From JAUMBM01 sp964441755 (GTDB lineage Bacteria; Bacteroidota; Bacteroidia; Chitinophagales; Saprospiraceae): a DNA stretch of 6,524 nucleotides. This document shows positions 1 to 6,161 of the stretch, piece after piece. A program made the translations under genes and the position numbers. The stretch spans positions 1 to 6,524 of the forward strand of contig CAYTVG010000050.1 in NCBI GenBank assembly GCA_964441755.1, read 5' to 3'. Positions within the stretch are counted from its first letter, which is position 1. Every line of letters starts with the position of its first letter. The notes under the pieces were generated by a model. It was not told where the DNA came from. It made no database searches and saw only the letters and a list, made by a program, of their open reading frames with translations.

Positions 1-30
1 ACCAATTTTCAAACTTTCAAGGGTGCTCAG

Positions 31-140
31 CATTACGCACGAATACAATCTTTCTCCTCAACGCTCAGAAAGCACTCCATGAATGTCTTCCAGAACTTCA
101 TCAAAATCCTTGATGGAGAAAAGATCTCCTTTCAGGTAGG
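31..140 (-). other. 3' remnant of an unrecognised reading frame abutting the araC gene
   Basis: Just past the point where the AraC reading frame stops, a different minus-strand frame is open for about 30 codons. It overlaps the last codons of the regulator by a few bases and ends at a TGA near position 46. The residues read KSLAYLKGDLFSIKDF and then a charged helix-like stretch ending in LSER. It has no start codon of its own: a stop lies just upstream in this frame, inside the AraC gene. I do not recognise the family. Its position exactly where the regulator loses its normal C-terminus suggests the tail of another gene joined here by recombination or deletion, but chance openness over 30 codons cannot be excluded. 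Nothing else is recognisable in positions 1-140. Confidence 0.25.
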
Positions 141-929
141 CTAAGCTTTTACGAAAATTTTATTTTTGGCCAGCTCAATGATCTTGTTGTGTATGTATTC
201 CTGTGCCGATATGCCGCTCTCCTTTTTGATGAGGTTGCCAAAATAATTCACAGATAAATTCAGCTCGTGCGCACAAAAGGCAACCGTTGGCAAGCCTATT
301 TCCTGTGGCCTGTCTGACGAAAAATAATCATTCAGCAGGACTTCAAATTTTTCTATGATGCCCTTGTTGACATGCGCCCTTGTGTAAAACTGTCGGTCGT
401 AAAACCGCTCGCAGTAATGTAGAAACAAATCAATATTCGAGACAATCAATTTTTTGCTGTGCCTGTCAACAGGCTGCTTTAGTTCAAATTGTATTTTAGA
501 AAAACAATCCAAAACGATCTGCCTTTCCCGTTCTGAGAGATGAAGGGCCTCGTTTGTGTTGTAACCAAAAAAATTGTGCTTAGCGTGAAGGTCATCGGCA
601 AGCGAAGTCGCCCGGATCAGGTCGGGATGAAACGCCAGTGCATGGCCCATCGGTTGGTAATACGCAGCATCATTTTCGACTTCAATGACTTGCCCTGGTG
701 AAATAAACACCAATGTGCCTTGCTGGTAATCATAATAATGACGGCCATATTTCAGATCGCCGCATTTGACTTCTTTTAAAACGATGCAGTAGATGCCGAA
801 GTGCATCTTTGAAGGACGCCTCGGATGTGCTGTCGAGTAATCCAGTATACTCACCAACGGATGCAACGTCTCGTGGTTATTGAAATGGTTGTAATCGCTG
901 ATGGAATGGAAGTGATGAACTTGTTTCAT
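141..929 (-). CDS. AraC-family transcriptional regulator, C-terminally truncated
   Basis: This is a one-component transcription factor of the AraC/XylS type, 262 residues from the ATG at 929, acting in the cytoplasm. The N-terminal part (residues about 1-150) resembles the sensor region of Bacteroidota AraC regulators, with MKQVHHF, SISDYNHFNNHETLHPLVS and KCGDLKYGRHYYDYQ. The first helix-turn-helix is present at about residues 212-246 (GLPTVAFCAHELNLSVNYFG, then SAQEYI). The long linker helix begins (KIIELAKNKIF), but the frame stops after VKA. Family members normally continue for another 35-40 residues with the second helix-turn-helix and its IAYELGF-type recognition helix, and this is absent in every frame of positions 1-140. 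It is divergent from the hydrolase operon and would be expected to control it. Whether it still binds DNA with one helix-turn-helix is doubtful, and it may be a decaying pseudogene. The frame is open up to 1088, but that extension starts with TTG and lies outside the family N-terminus, so I chose the ATG at 929. Confidence 0.85.
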   Translation of the reverse strand: MKQVHHFHSISDYNHFNNHETLHPLVSILDYSTAHPRRPSKMHFGIYCIVLKEVKCGDLKYGRHYYDYQQGTLVFISPGQVIEVENDAAYYQPMGHALAFHPDLIRATSLADDLHAKHNFFGYNTNEALHLSERERQIVLDCFSKIQFELKQPVDRHSKKLIVSNIDLFLHYCERFYDRQFYTRAHVNKGIIEKFEVLLNDYFSSDRPQEIGLPTVAFCAHELNLSVNYFGNLIKKESGISAQEYIHNKIIELAKNKIFVKA

Positions 930-940
930 AGTTGTAGTCC

Positions 941-952
941 CGTTTCGGAACG
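941..952. promoter_or_regulatory. imperfect palindrome in the araC leader
   Basis: CGTTTCGGAACG matches its own reverse complement at 10 of 12 positions and lies 11 bases upstream of the araC start codon. A related half, CCGAACGTT, occurs about 100 bp away at 1050-1058, right beside the predicted operon promoter. The pair could be operator half-sites for a regulator of this divergent region, but this rests only on the sequence match. AraC proteins more often bind direct repeats, so confidence is low. Confidence 0.15.
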
Positions 953-986
953 AATGTAAGCTTTTTGCAGCATTAATGTTCGCATC

Positions 987-994
987 CAAAGCCA
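987..994 (-). promoter_or_regulatory. possible -7 element for the araC gene
   Basis: Read on the minus strand, TGGCTTTG matches the Bacteroidota -7 consensus TAnnTTTG with one mismatch. A TTTT stretch lies about 20 bases further upstream where the -33 TTTG would be expected. This would give a leader of roughly 50 nt before the ATG at 929. The match is weak and the assignment is tentative. Confidence 0.2.
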
Positions 995-1057
995 ACATCA
1001 ATGATATGGGTAGTAAAACCAGTAATCTGTATACCATCGTTGTGAAGATCCGAACGT

Positions 1058-1065
1058 TATCTTTG
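1058..1065 (+). promoter_or_regulatory. probable -7 promoter element of the hydrolase operon
   Basis: TATCTTTG is an exact match to the Bacteroidota sigma-70 -7 consensus TAnnTTTG. It lies 23 bases before the first operon start codon, so transcription would begin with a short leader of roughly 17 nt. The -33 element is poor: a TTG at 1040-1042 is closer than the usual 19-21 base spacing. That weak upstream element would suit a promoter needing an activator such as the divergent AraC protein, but this is inference. Confidence 0.45.
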
Positions 1066-1088
1066 CCGATAAACATTACCAAATCCAA

Positions 1089-2171
1089 ATGCGAATCAAA
1101 ATATCTTTTTTCGGCTTGTCTTTGCTCACTTTGGTTTCATCCGGAGCATGTGTTCCCGTCCAGAAAAGTGTCAACAGCAAGCCCCTGATGATAGAAGAAC
1201 AGGGCAGTTTTGCTGTAGGTGGCAAAATAATCACCCATCCGGGCACATTTGACCCCTACAAACCCACACCGGCAGGCCAAACTTTTCGCGGTGACCACGC
1301 CTATATTTTCTACCAGATACCCGTAAAAGCCCGTAAGTACCCTCTGGTGATGTGGCATGGTATCGGCCAATTCTCCAAAACATGGGAAAGCACACCTGAC
1401 GGCCGGGAGGGATTTCAAAACATCTTCCTGCGAAAACGCTACCCCGTTTACCTGATCGACCAGCCGCGCCGGGGAAATGCCGCACGCAGTACAGCAGAAG
1501 GACAGATAACACCCACCCCCGACGAGCAAGGATGGTTTGGTACCTTCCGCCTGGGCATCTGGCCCAACTATTTTGAAGGTGTCCAATTTGCCCGTGATTC
1601 CGCAACCCTGGACCAGTATTTTCGGCAAATGGTACCCAATGTGGGGCCGATTGATATCCAGTTGAATGCTGAGGCCGTCTCCGCACTGTTTGATAAAATT
1701 GGCGAAGGCATACTGGTGACGCACTCGCATTCGGGGGGTATGGGCTGGCGCACCGCCATCAACAATCCCCGGATCAAGGCCATCGTCTCTTACGAACCCG
1801 GGAGCGGCTTTATTTTTCCGGAGGGAGAAGTTCCTGCCGCTATGCCCAGCGCAGGCGGAACCCTGGAAGCCGTTGGCGTATCCATGGAAGAATTCCGCCG
1901 ACTCACGCGAATACCCATTGTCATTTATTATGGCGATTTCATCCCCGAAGACCCCACCAATGCGCCGGGGCCGGATGGCTGGCGGGTGCGTTTGGCTATG
2001 GCAAGAAAATGGCGCGACTGCGTGAACCGACATGGGGGCGATGTAACCGTGGTGCATCTGCCGGCCATAGGTGTCAAAGGCAATACCCACTTCCCCTTTT
2101 CAGACCTGAACAACCTCGAAATCGCCGAGCTAATGTCAACATGGTTGACCCAAAAGAAATTGGACCAGTAA
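1089..2171 (+). CDS. Esterase-713-like alpha/beta hydrolase, lipoprotein
   Basis: This is a 360-residue secreted serine hydrolase, probably cleaving carboxylic esters in the periplasm. The N-terminus has a basic start, a hydrophobic stretch and a lipobox-like SGAC with the acylated Cys at residue 21. No acidic surface-export signal follows the Cys, so an inward-facing lipoprotein is likely. The fold is recognisable from WHGIGQ (oxyanion loop, H90-G91), IDQPRRGNA at 123-131, the nucleophile elbow THSHSGG (Ser213), SYEPG (Glu236 as likely acid) and GNTHFPF (His334). An acidic Glu after the strand following the nucleophile, together with the His-Ser-x-Ser-Gly elbow, matches the bacterial esterase 713 group known from Alcaligenes. 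The first elbow residue is Thr where the group usually has Gly. It is the first gene of the operon, directly behind the promoter, and is followed one base later by the next gene. The family assignment is fairly secure; the substrate is unknown. Confidence 0.88.
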   Translation: MRIKISFFGLSLLTLVSSGACVPVQKSVNSKPLMIEEQGSFAVGGKIITHPGTFDPYKPTPAGQTFRGDHAYIFYQIPVKARKYPLVMWHGIGQFSKTWESTPDGREGFQNIFLRKRYPVYLIDQPRRGNAARSTAEGQITPTPDEQGWFGTFRLGIWPNYFEGVQFARDSATLDQYFRQMVPNVGPIDIQLNAEAVSALFDKIGEGILVTHSHSGGMGWRTAINNPRIKAIVSYEPGSGFIFPEGEVPAAMPSAGGTLEAVGVSMEEFRRLTRIPIVIYYGDFIPEDPTNAPGPDGWRVRLAMARKWRDCVNRHGGDVTVVHLPAIGVKGNTHFPFSDLNNLEIAELMSTWLTQKKLDQ

Positions 2172-2172
2172 T

Positions 2173-3225
2173 ATGCATAAATATTTCATCAAATATCTGC
2201 TTATGCACCTGACGATGGGCATCAGCCTTGTTTCCACAGCCCAGACCAGCGGCAGCAACCCCTACGGGCTCGTTTACCAAAATGCACTCGTGAAGAATGA
2301 ACCCGGGCAGGTGCATATCCATCCTGTCACCTATCAACTCAATGGCCTCACCATTGCTGCAAATGTCTATACACCAGCCAACTACGACACTTCTATGCGC
2401 TATTCGGCGGTGGTAGTGGCGCATCCCAACGGCGGCGTGAAGGAACAGGTAGCCGGACTGTACGCGCAGCGTTTGGCCGAATTGGGATACGTTACCATCA
2501 CCGCTGATGCATCCTACCAGGGGGCCAGTGGCGGAACACCGCGCAACATGGACAAACCCGCATTCAGGATAGAGGATATCCGTGGAATGGCCGATTTTAT
2601 CATGCAATATGACGGCATCAATCCCGACAACATTGGCCTGCTTGGCATTTGCGGTGGGGGCGGCTATGCCCTGAAAGCAGCCCAAACGGATAAAAGATTC
2701 AAGGCAGTGGCTACCCTTAGCATGTTTAATTCAGGCATCGTTCGGAAAAATGGGTTCATGAACTCGGGGCTTTCTACCATTCAGCAGCGTCTGCAACAGG
2801 CTTCGGCGGCCCGCGCACAGGAAGCGGCCGGTGGCCCCATTTTGTACGTCAACGAAACAAAAACAACCGATGAACAAGCAGACAAAATGCCCTTTGACCT
2901 TTACAGGGAAGGCCATTATTACTACAACAGAACACATACACACCCAAATTCTACCTTTCGGTACACGACCAGCAGCCTGCTAGATTTAATGGAATTTGAC
3001 GCCAACAGCCAGATGGATTTGATTACCCAGCCATTGCTGATGATGGCGGGCAGCAAAGCCGACACCTATTACATGACGGACAGTGCTTTTGCACTCGCCA
3101 CAAACGCCCGGGAGAAAGAACTATTCCTTATACCGGGGGCTACCCATATCCAAACGTATTACGTTCCTGCTTATGTAGATCAAGCGGTAGATAAGCTCAA
3201 AGATTTTTTTGGTAAACACCTGTAA
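2173..3225 (+). CDS. exported alpha/beta hydrolase with Cys nucleophile (YcjY/dienelactone-hydrolase-like)
   Basis: This is a 350-residue alpha/beta hydrolase. A signal peptide covers about residues 1-23, with probable signal peptidase I cleavage at STA-Q, so it is likely periplasmic. Recognisable core motifs are VVAHPNGG (83-88, oxyanion loop), ITADASYQGASGG at 109-121, the nucleophile elbow GICGGGG with Cys160 in place of Ser, a likely acid Asp297 in AGSKAD, and His325 in GATHIQTY. A Cys nucleophile in GxCxG is typical of dienelactone hydrolases and is also seen in YcjY-type (COG1073) hydrolases of Bacteroidota. An insertion at about 185-285 with NRTHTHPNS probably forms the lid. The start lies one base after the preceding stop, so translation is probably coupled. 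Lactones or activated esters are plausible substrates, but nothing in the sequence fixes one. A peptidase of the S15 type is a less likely alternative. Confidence 0.85.
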   Translation: MHKYFIKYLLMHLTMGISLVSTAQTSGSNPYGLVYQNALVKNEPGQVHIHPVTYQLNGLTIAANVYTPANYDTSMRYSAVVVAHPNGGVKEQVAGLYAQRLAELGYVTITADASYQGASGGTPRNMDKPAFRIEDIRGMADFIMQYDGINPDNIGLLGICGGGGYALKAAQTDKRFKAVATLSMFNSGIVRKNGFMNSGLSTIQQRLQQASAARAQEAAGGPILYVNETKTTDEQADKMPFDLYREGHYYYNRTHTHPNSTFRYTTSSLLDLMEFDANSQMDLITQPLLMMAGSKADTYYMTDSAFALATNAREKELFLIPGATHIQTYYVPAYVDQAVDKLKDFFGKHL

Positions 3226-3258
3226 GCCGTGCAGCCATCAGGTAATGAAATATTCCTT

Positions 3259-4908
3259 ATGAAAAATCTATGTTGGGGATTGCTCCTCGCCCTGGTATGT
3301 GCATGCTCATCGAAAGTACAGATACCCGCCAGTACACTAGGTTCTGAGATACAACCGATTGTGCAAACCAAAGCAGGTAAACTTCGCGGCGCAGTACAGG
3401 ATGGTGTTGCCGTGTTCAAAGGCATCCCATATGCTGCACCACCCATCGGGCAGTTTAGGTGGCGGCCACCGCAAGCTGTCAGTCCCTGGCAGGGCATTCG
3501 GGATGCGCTGGCATTTGGGCCTGACTGTGCACAGGCAGAATGGGGCGGCGGGCCGGGAACCATGGCAAAAGGCTCCTCTGAGGATTGCCTGTGTCTCAAT
3601 GTATGGGCGCCGGCGGAAGCAAAACAAAACGCCCGATTGCCCGTCATGGTCTGGATTCACGGCGGCGGATTTGTCGGTGGCAGCGGCTCCGGCCCGGAGA
3701 CCTTTGGCGACCAGTTTGCCCGACAGGGTATTATCTTGGTCACCATCAACTACCGCCTCGGGCGGCTTGGTTTTTTTGCACACCCTGCTTTGCGTCAGGA
3801 GTATCCGGAGGAGCCCAAAGGCAATTATGGCTATATGGACCAACTGTCAGCCCTGGCATGGGTACAGCAAAACATTGCATCCTTTGGTGGCGACCCCCAA
3901 AACGTTACGATTTTCGGGTTTTCGGCAGGCGGCGTGTCCGTACATTCGCTCATGACCATGCCGGCTGCAAAAGGGCTTTTCCACAAAGCGATCTGCCAAT
4001 CGAGCGGCGGAAGGGATGGCGTACTCAGCGGGAGACCTATTAACAAAGAAAACGCAGACCCCTTCTACCCTGTTTCTGCAGAAACCATAGGGCTGAATTT
4101 TGCCAAAAAACACGGTATTGAAGGCAGCGATGCTGCCGCCTTGGCAAAATTGCGCGAGCTGACCGTAGCTGATATTGTTGACGGCGGGCAGGAAACGGAC
4201 GGACAAGGCGGCCCGCGCATTTTGGCCGGCCCTATCCTTGACGGCCAACTAGTGGTCGAAACCGCCGAAAGTGCCTACAAGGCAGGGCGACAGGCAAAAG
4301 TACCGCTCATGATAGGATCCAATAGCGCAGAAATCGGAGGAAGCTTTGTCAATACCGCTGACTCAAAAGAAACATTCTTTGCACTGTTTGGCCCGCTCGA
4401 AAGCCAGGCCAAAGCAGCCTTTGATCCGGATGGCCGCGGAGAATTCGCGGAAATAATCACGAGATTCAATACAGATTGGGTCTGGTCTGAGCCAGCACGA
4501 ATGACGGCAAGAGCATTTTTGACCCAAAGACTACCTGTTTATATGTACCAGTTTTCCTACGTCCCGGCCGGCATACGAGCACAAATGAAATATGGAGCTG
4601 CACATGGCACGGAAGTCGCTTACGTATTCAACCATCCCAACAATCGGCCGGGTGTAGATGAAATGCAGGCTGAAGACCAAAAGGTCGGACAAATCATGCA
4701 TTCCTATTGGATCAATTTTGCCAGGAATGCTAATCCTAACAGCCCTGGCCTGCCACACTGGCCTGTTTACTCCCTGCCAGAAGAAGAGATCATGGATATC
4801 GAAATAACCGGTGAGCCCGTGAGCAAACCCGATCCGAGGAAAGCCAGACTCGATGTAATCGAACAATCAGACAGATGGAGAACCCGCCTGCAAACAAGAG
4901 GCATTTAA
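3259..4908 (+). CDS. type-B carboxylesterase, lipoprotein
   Basis: This is a 549-residue member of the carboxylesterase type B (COesterase) family, near the usual family length. It hydrolyses carboxylic esters through a Ser-Glu-His triad. The ATG at 3259 was chosen because it begins a compact lipoprotein signal (MKNLCWGLLLALVCAC, lipobox Cys at residue 16). A GTG 30 bases upstream (3229) would add ten non-signal residues. Family landmarks follow in order: GKLRG and FKGIPYAAPPIGQFRW near the N-terminus, SEDCLCLNVW (two Cys, as in the family's N-terminal disulfide region), the oxyanion hole HGGGF (His134 onward), ASFGGDPQNVTIFGFSAGG with nucleophile Ser222, GSNSAE with Glu358 as acid, and AAHGTEVAYVF with His449. 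All catalytic residues are present, so it should be active. It lies 33 nt after the previous gene in the same probable transcript. Identification is very secure; the natural ester is unknown. Confidence 0.95.
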   Translation: MKNLCWGLLLALVCACSSKVQIPASTLGSEIQPIVQTKAGKLRGAVQDGVAVFKGIPYAAPPIGQFRWRPPQAVSPWQGIRDALAFGPDCAQAEWGGGPGTMAKGSSEDCLCLNVWAPAEAKQNARLPVMVWIHGGGFVGGSGSGPETFGDQFARQGIILVTINYRLGRLGFFAHPALRQEYPEEPKGNYGYMDQLSALAWVQQNIASFGGDPQNVTIFGFSAGGVSVHSLMTMPAAKGLFHKAICQSSGGRDGVLSGRPINKENADPFYPVSAETIGLNFAKKHGIEGSDAAALAKLRELTVADIVDGGQETDGQGGPRILAGPILDGQLVVETAESAYKAGRQAKVPLMIGSNSAEIGGSFVNTADSKETFFALFGPLESQAKAAFDPDGRGEFAEIITRFNTDWVWSEPARMTARAFLTQRLPVYMYQFSYVPAGIRAQMKYGAAHGTEVAYVFNHPNNRPGVDEMQAEDQKVGQIMHSYWINFARNANPNSPGLPHWPVYSLPEEEIMDIEITGEPVSKPDPRKARLDVIEQSDRWRTRLQTRGI

Positions 4909-4918
4909 ATTGAAAACC

Positions 4919-6061
4919 ATGCCGGACATAAAAAAATCAATTTTCGCACTACTGGTCAGCATCCTTTGTATGCACGGAAGCCTTATTGGACAAGGCCAAC
5001 CACAAGCCAATACGCTGAGTGCGCAGCAAAGAAGCCTGGTTGCCATAGCCGCACTGACTGCCAAAGGAGATCTGGCAGCCTTGAAAAAAGAGCTTACCAA
5101 GGGTCTGGAGGCAGGCATGACCATCATGAAAATCAAGGAATGTCTGATCCATAGTTATGCCTATTGCGGATTTCCACGCAGCATTCGCGGATTACAAACC
5201 TTCATGGAAGTACTGGAGGAAAGAAAAGCCGGCGGCATCCATGATGAGGTTGGCGCTGACGCATTGCCCGTCCCGCGGGAAGGAGGAAAATACGAAAGAG
5301 GAAAAAAGGTGTTGGACGAGTTGACGCAAGCGCCGCAGGGCCGCCCGTTGGCGGGCTATGCTGTCTTCGCGCCTGTCATAGACACTTTTTTGAAAGAACA
5401 TTTGTTTGCCGATATTTTTGAACGCGACGTATTGACCTACACAGACCGCGAGTTGGCCACCATAGCTGTCCTAAGCGCTATTGGGGGGGCTGAACCGATG
5501 CTGCGCAACCATTTCGCCATCTGCCTGAACGTAGGCTTAAGCCCGCATCAGTTGAACGAATTTGTGACCATCATCCGAGCTGCCGTGGGAGACAAGGAAG
5601 CAGAAAACACAAAGCGCGTACTCAACGAAGCACTTGGTAATGAACAACATACAGGAGAGCCAAACGAAGTGGCCGTTCCTGTTTATTTACCCAAAGGCAA
5701 CAAAGTCACAAGTCCGCATTTTACGGGTACGGTCTGGCTGCACATGCTGGTAAACAGCGATACGACCTTTAACATCAACACGGGTAATGTCACATTTGAA
5801 CCCGGAGCCAGAACGAACTGGCATATCCATCCGGGGGGTCAGATACTATTGATTACCCATGGAAGGGGACGCTATCAGGAAGAAGGGCAAGCCGTAAGAG
5901 AAGTGCAGGCAGGAGACGTAATAAGTTGCCCCCCCAATGTCCGGCACTGGCATGGTGCAGCCCCTGATAGCGAACTAAGCCACATAGCTATTGGCACCAA
6001 CCAGGACAGGGGGCCTGTCCAATGGTTAGAACCCGTAACAGATAAGGAATACCGTCAGTAA
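4919..6061 (+). CDS. exported protein with two CMD-like repeats and a C-terminal metal-binding cupin
   Basis: This is a 380-residue fusion. A signal peptide (about residues 1-24, ending near LIGQ) is followed by two CMD/AhpD-like helical repeats (about 32-100 and 172-240) and a cupin_2 domain (about 280-360). The first CMD repeat has the signature Glu74, His78 and YCG (82-84); the CxxC of AhpD peroxidases is absent. The second repeat aligns (DRELATIAVLSAIGGAEPML) but has lost the His (Ile218). The cupin shows EPGARTNWHIHPGGQ and HWHGAAP, giving probable metal ligands His302, His304, Gln308 and His343, the pattern of Mn-dependent (R)-mandelonitrile-lyase-type cupins such as GtHNL of Granulicella. 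His355 may be a further active-site residue. An alternative TTG start at 4910, eight bases after AAGAGG, adds three residues. I preferred the ATG. It is the last operon gene, 10 nt after the carboxylesterase. Domain calls are secure; the reaction is unknown, and an aldehyde, keto or lactone step after ester hydrolysis is inferred. Confidence 0.9.
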   Translation: MPDIKKSIFALLVSILCMHGSLIGQGQPQANTLSAQQRSLVAIAALTAKGDLAALKKELTKGLEAGMTIMKIKECLIHSYAYCGFPRSIRGLQTFMEVLEERKAGGIHDEVGADALPVPREGGKYERGKKVLDELTQAPQGRPLAGYAVFAPVIDTFLKEHLFADIFERDVLTYTDRELATIAVLSAIGGAEPMLRNHFAICLNVGLSPHQLNEFVTIIRAAVGDKEAENTKRVLNEALGNEQHTGEPNEVAVPVYLPKGNKVTSPHFTGTVWLHMLVNSDTTFNINTGNVTFEPGARTNWHIHPGGQILLITHGRGRYQEEGQAVREVQAGDVISCPPNVRHWHGAAPDSELSHIAIGTNQDRGPVQWLEPVTDKEYRQ

Positions 6062-6101
6062 GGATGTGCTTTTATTTGATTGAGCGGGGGATGCCAGTTT
6101 G

Positions 6102-6161
6102 TGTCCGCTTGCACGAAAAAGGGTAGCACTGAAGTGCTGCCCTTTTTCGTGCAAGTGGACA
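6102..6161 (+). terminator. long hairpin, probable operon terminator
   Basis: Two 29-base arms (6102-6130 and 6133-6161) pair through a loop of only two bases, so in practice the closing pairs open into a small loop. The inner part, AAAAAGGG paired with CCCTTTTT around AGCACT/AGTGCT, is the layout of an intrinsic terminator with its U-run inside the stem. The outer part adds a further 14 bp. The two imperfections, G6107 opposite T6156 and T6124 opposite G6139, form G-U wobble pairs only in RNA copied from the plus-strand sense. In the minus-strand transcript they become A-C mismatches. The hairpin lies 41 nt after the last operon stop codon, which fits transcription termination and 3'-end protection of the operon mRNA. 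Confidence 0.75.

Noticed and set aside
115..129. Small inverted repeat GGAGA-AAAGA-TCTCC after the AraC stop codon
   Set aside because: The five-base arms and absence of a following T-run on the minus strand do not support a terminator.
930..1088. An N-terminal extension of the AraC regulator with a hydrophobic, signal-like stretch (VYRLLVLLPISLMLAL)
   Set aside because: It would start at TTG, fill the whole divergent promoter region, and add a membrane-type segment before the conserved MKQV start of a cytoplasmic regulator. An open frame by chance is more likely.
1137..2090. A 317-codon open frame on the minus strand, opposite the first hydrolase
   Set aside because: It is antisense to a gene with a full set of catalytic motifs, has no recognisable domain, and its length is explained by the G+C-rich codon usage of the sense gene.
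2074..2685. A 203-codon minus-strand frame spanning the junction of the first two hydrolases
   Set aside because: It lies opposite confident coding sequence and shows no family similarity or coherent start region.
3359..4043. Overlapping plus-strand frames of 150-200 codons inside the carboxylesterase
   Set aside because: They are out of frame with a complete type-B carboxylesterase and have a Trp-, Arg- and Cys-rich composition typical of shadow frames.
6102..6161. The long palindrome as a terminal inverted repeat or miniature transposon
   Set aside because: No flanking target duplication and no internal segment between the arms; position and strand-biased wobble pairs fit an RNA hairpin at the operon end better.
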